This document shows positions 61,136 through 61,305 of a stretch of DNA of 61,305 bases, piece by piece (positions within the stretch are counted from its first letter, which is position 1; every line of letters starts with the position of its first letter). The notes under the pieces were generated by a model, which had not been told where the DNA came from, did no database searches, and worked only from the letters and a program-made list of their open reading frames with translations. Source of the DNA: Eggerthellaceae bacterium (GTDB taxonomy: Bacteria > Actinomycetota > Coriobacteriia > Coriobacteriales > Eggerthellaceae); assembly GCA_910575165.1 (NCBI GenBank), contig CAJTDS010000016.1, positions 1 to 61,305 of the forward strand, given 5' to 3'. The position numbers were made by a program, and so were the translations under genes.

Positions 61136-61305
61136 TGTACTGCCTCCCATTTCTTGGACACGAGAAATGGGAGGCTTCTTTATGCCATCAGACCTTAGGA
61201 TCAGATACGACGTCGATGTCCGCAGGGCCGCAGCGGAGCTCTTCGAGGAGGGCTATGGGTATCACGCGGCCGCGACCGTCCTAGCGCTTCCTCCTTCCGT
61301 TGTGA
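61136..61305 (+). mobile_element. Left end of an IS3-like element (partial)
   Basis: TGTACTGCCTCCCATTTCTTGGACAC-type end at 61136, similar to IS3-family inverted repeats, followed by an orfA-like gene that runs off the window. GCCTCCCATTTC and its complement GAAATGGGAGGC make a 12-bp hairpin before the start. Confidence 0.65.
61182..61305 (+). CDS. IS3-type transposase OrfA (partial)
   Basis: MPSDLRIRYDVDVRRAAAELFEEGYGYHAAATVLALPPSVV..., the N-terminal HTH region of an IS3-type orfA; truncated by the window edge. GGGAGG lies 7 nt upstream. Confidence 0.65.
   Translation, partial: MPSDLRIRYDVDVRRAAAELFEEGYGYHAAATVLALPPSVV

Overview
The window is GC-rich, densely coded bacterial DNA that reads like a gut member of the Coriobacteriia, most likely Eggerthellaceae (Eggerthella/Gordonibacter/Slackia-like). 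The reasons are the many Tat-exported flavoprotein reductases, the DMSO-reductase-type molybdoenzyme, the large LuxR-type regulators with about 12 membrane helices, and cell-wall-binding-repeat surface proteins. I cannot name the species from sequence alone.

Layout. 1-36 kb is an accessory respiratory region. Four of its reductases sit next to, and divergent from, their own membrane-embedded LuxR regulator: a triheme/sulfite-oxidase-like lipoprotein with a small exported partner (LuxR 267-1922, enzyme 2325-3998) and three Tat-lipoprotein flavoproteins (8375-10108, 14241-15884, 23152-24762) with LuxR genes at 10671, 12419 and 20753. A fifth pair at 34.6-42 kb joins a LuxR gene to a complete DMSO-reductase-like operon (catalytic subunit, two ferredoxin-like subunits, TorD chaperone, membrane anchor). 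Between these pairs lie a Ppx/GppA phosphatase, a nitroreductase, RelE-type and VapBC toxin-antitoxin modules, two MFS exporters, an LPXTG-like surface protein, a MerR/MBL-hydrolase pair, a PadR/HAAS pair, a cell-wall-binding LRR protein, a metallophosphoesterase and an initiator tRNA.

42-48 kb is more housekeeping-like: an HdeD-like protein, a YigZ/IMPACT protein with an unusual insert, RecN, and an MFS exporter fused to two CBS domains. 48-54.5 kb is a surface/phospho-signalling cluster: Gly-rich TPM-like membrane protein, PspA/IM30, an exported protein, a membrane Ser/Thr kinase and an FHA protein. 54.5-61.3 kb holds an AAA/DUF4143 ATPase preceded by four exact-period 23-bp iterons, a small ORF, a possible structured RNA, a cell-wall-binding-repeat protein, and a lipoprotein gene broken at a G9 tract (probable phase variation). 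The last two share a TTTGTTG..CAACAAA palindrome. A PIN-type TA module, a 2[4Fe-4S] ferredoxin and the left end of an IS3-like element finish the window.

A palindromic intergenic repeat of about 55-65 bp occurs six times. The most notable items are the five regulator/reductase pairs, the poly-G lipoprotein switch with its shared operator, and the iterons before the ATPase gene. All functional calls are made by eye from protein motifs; no database search was run.
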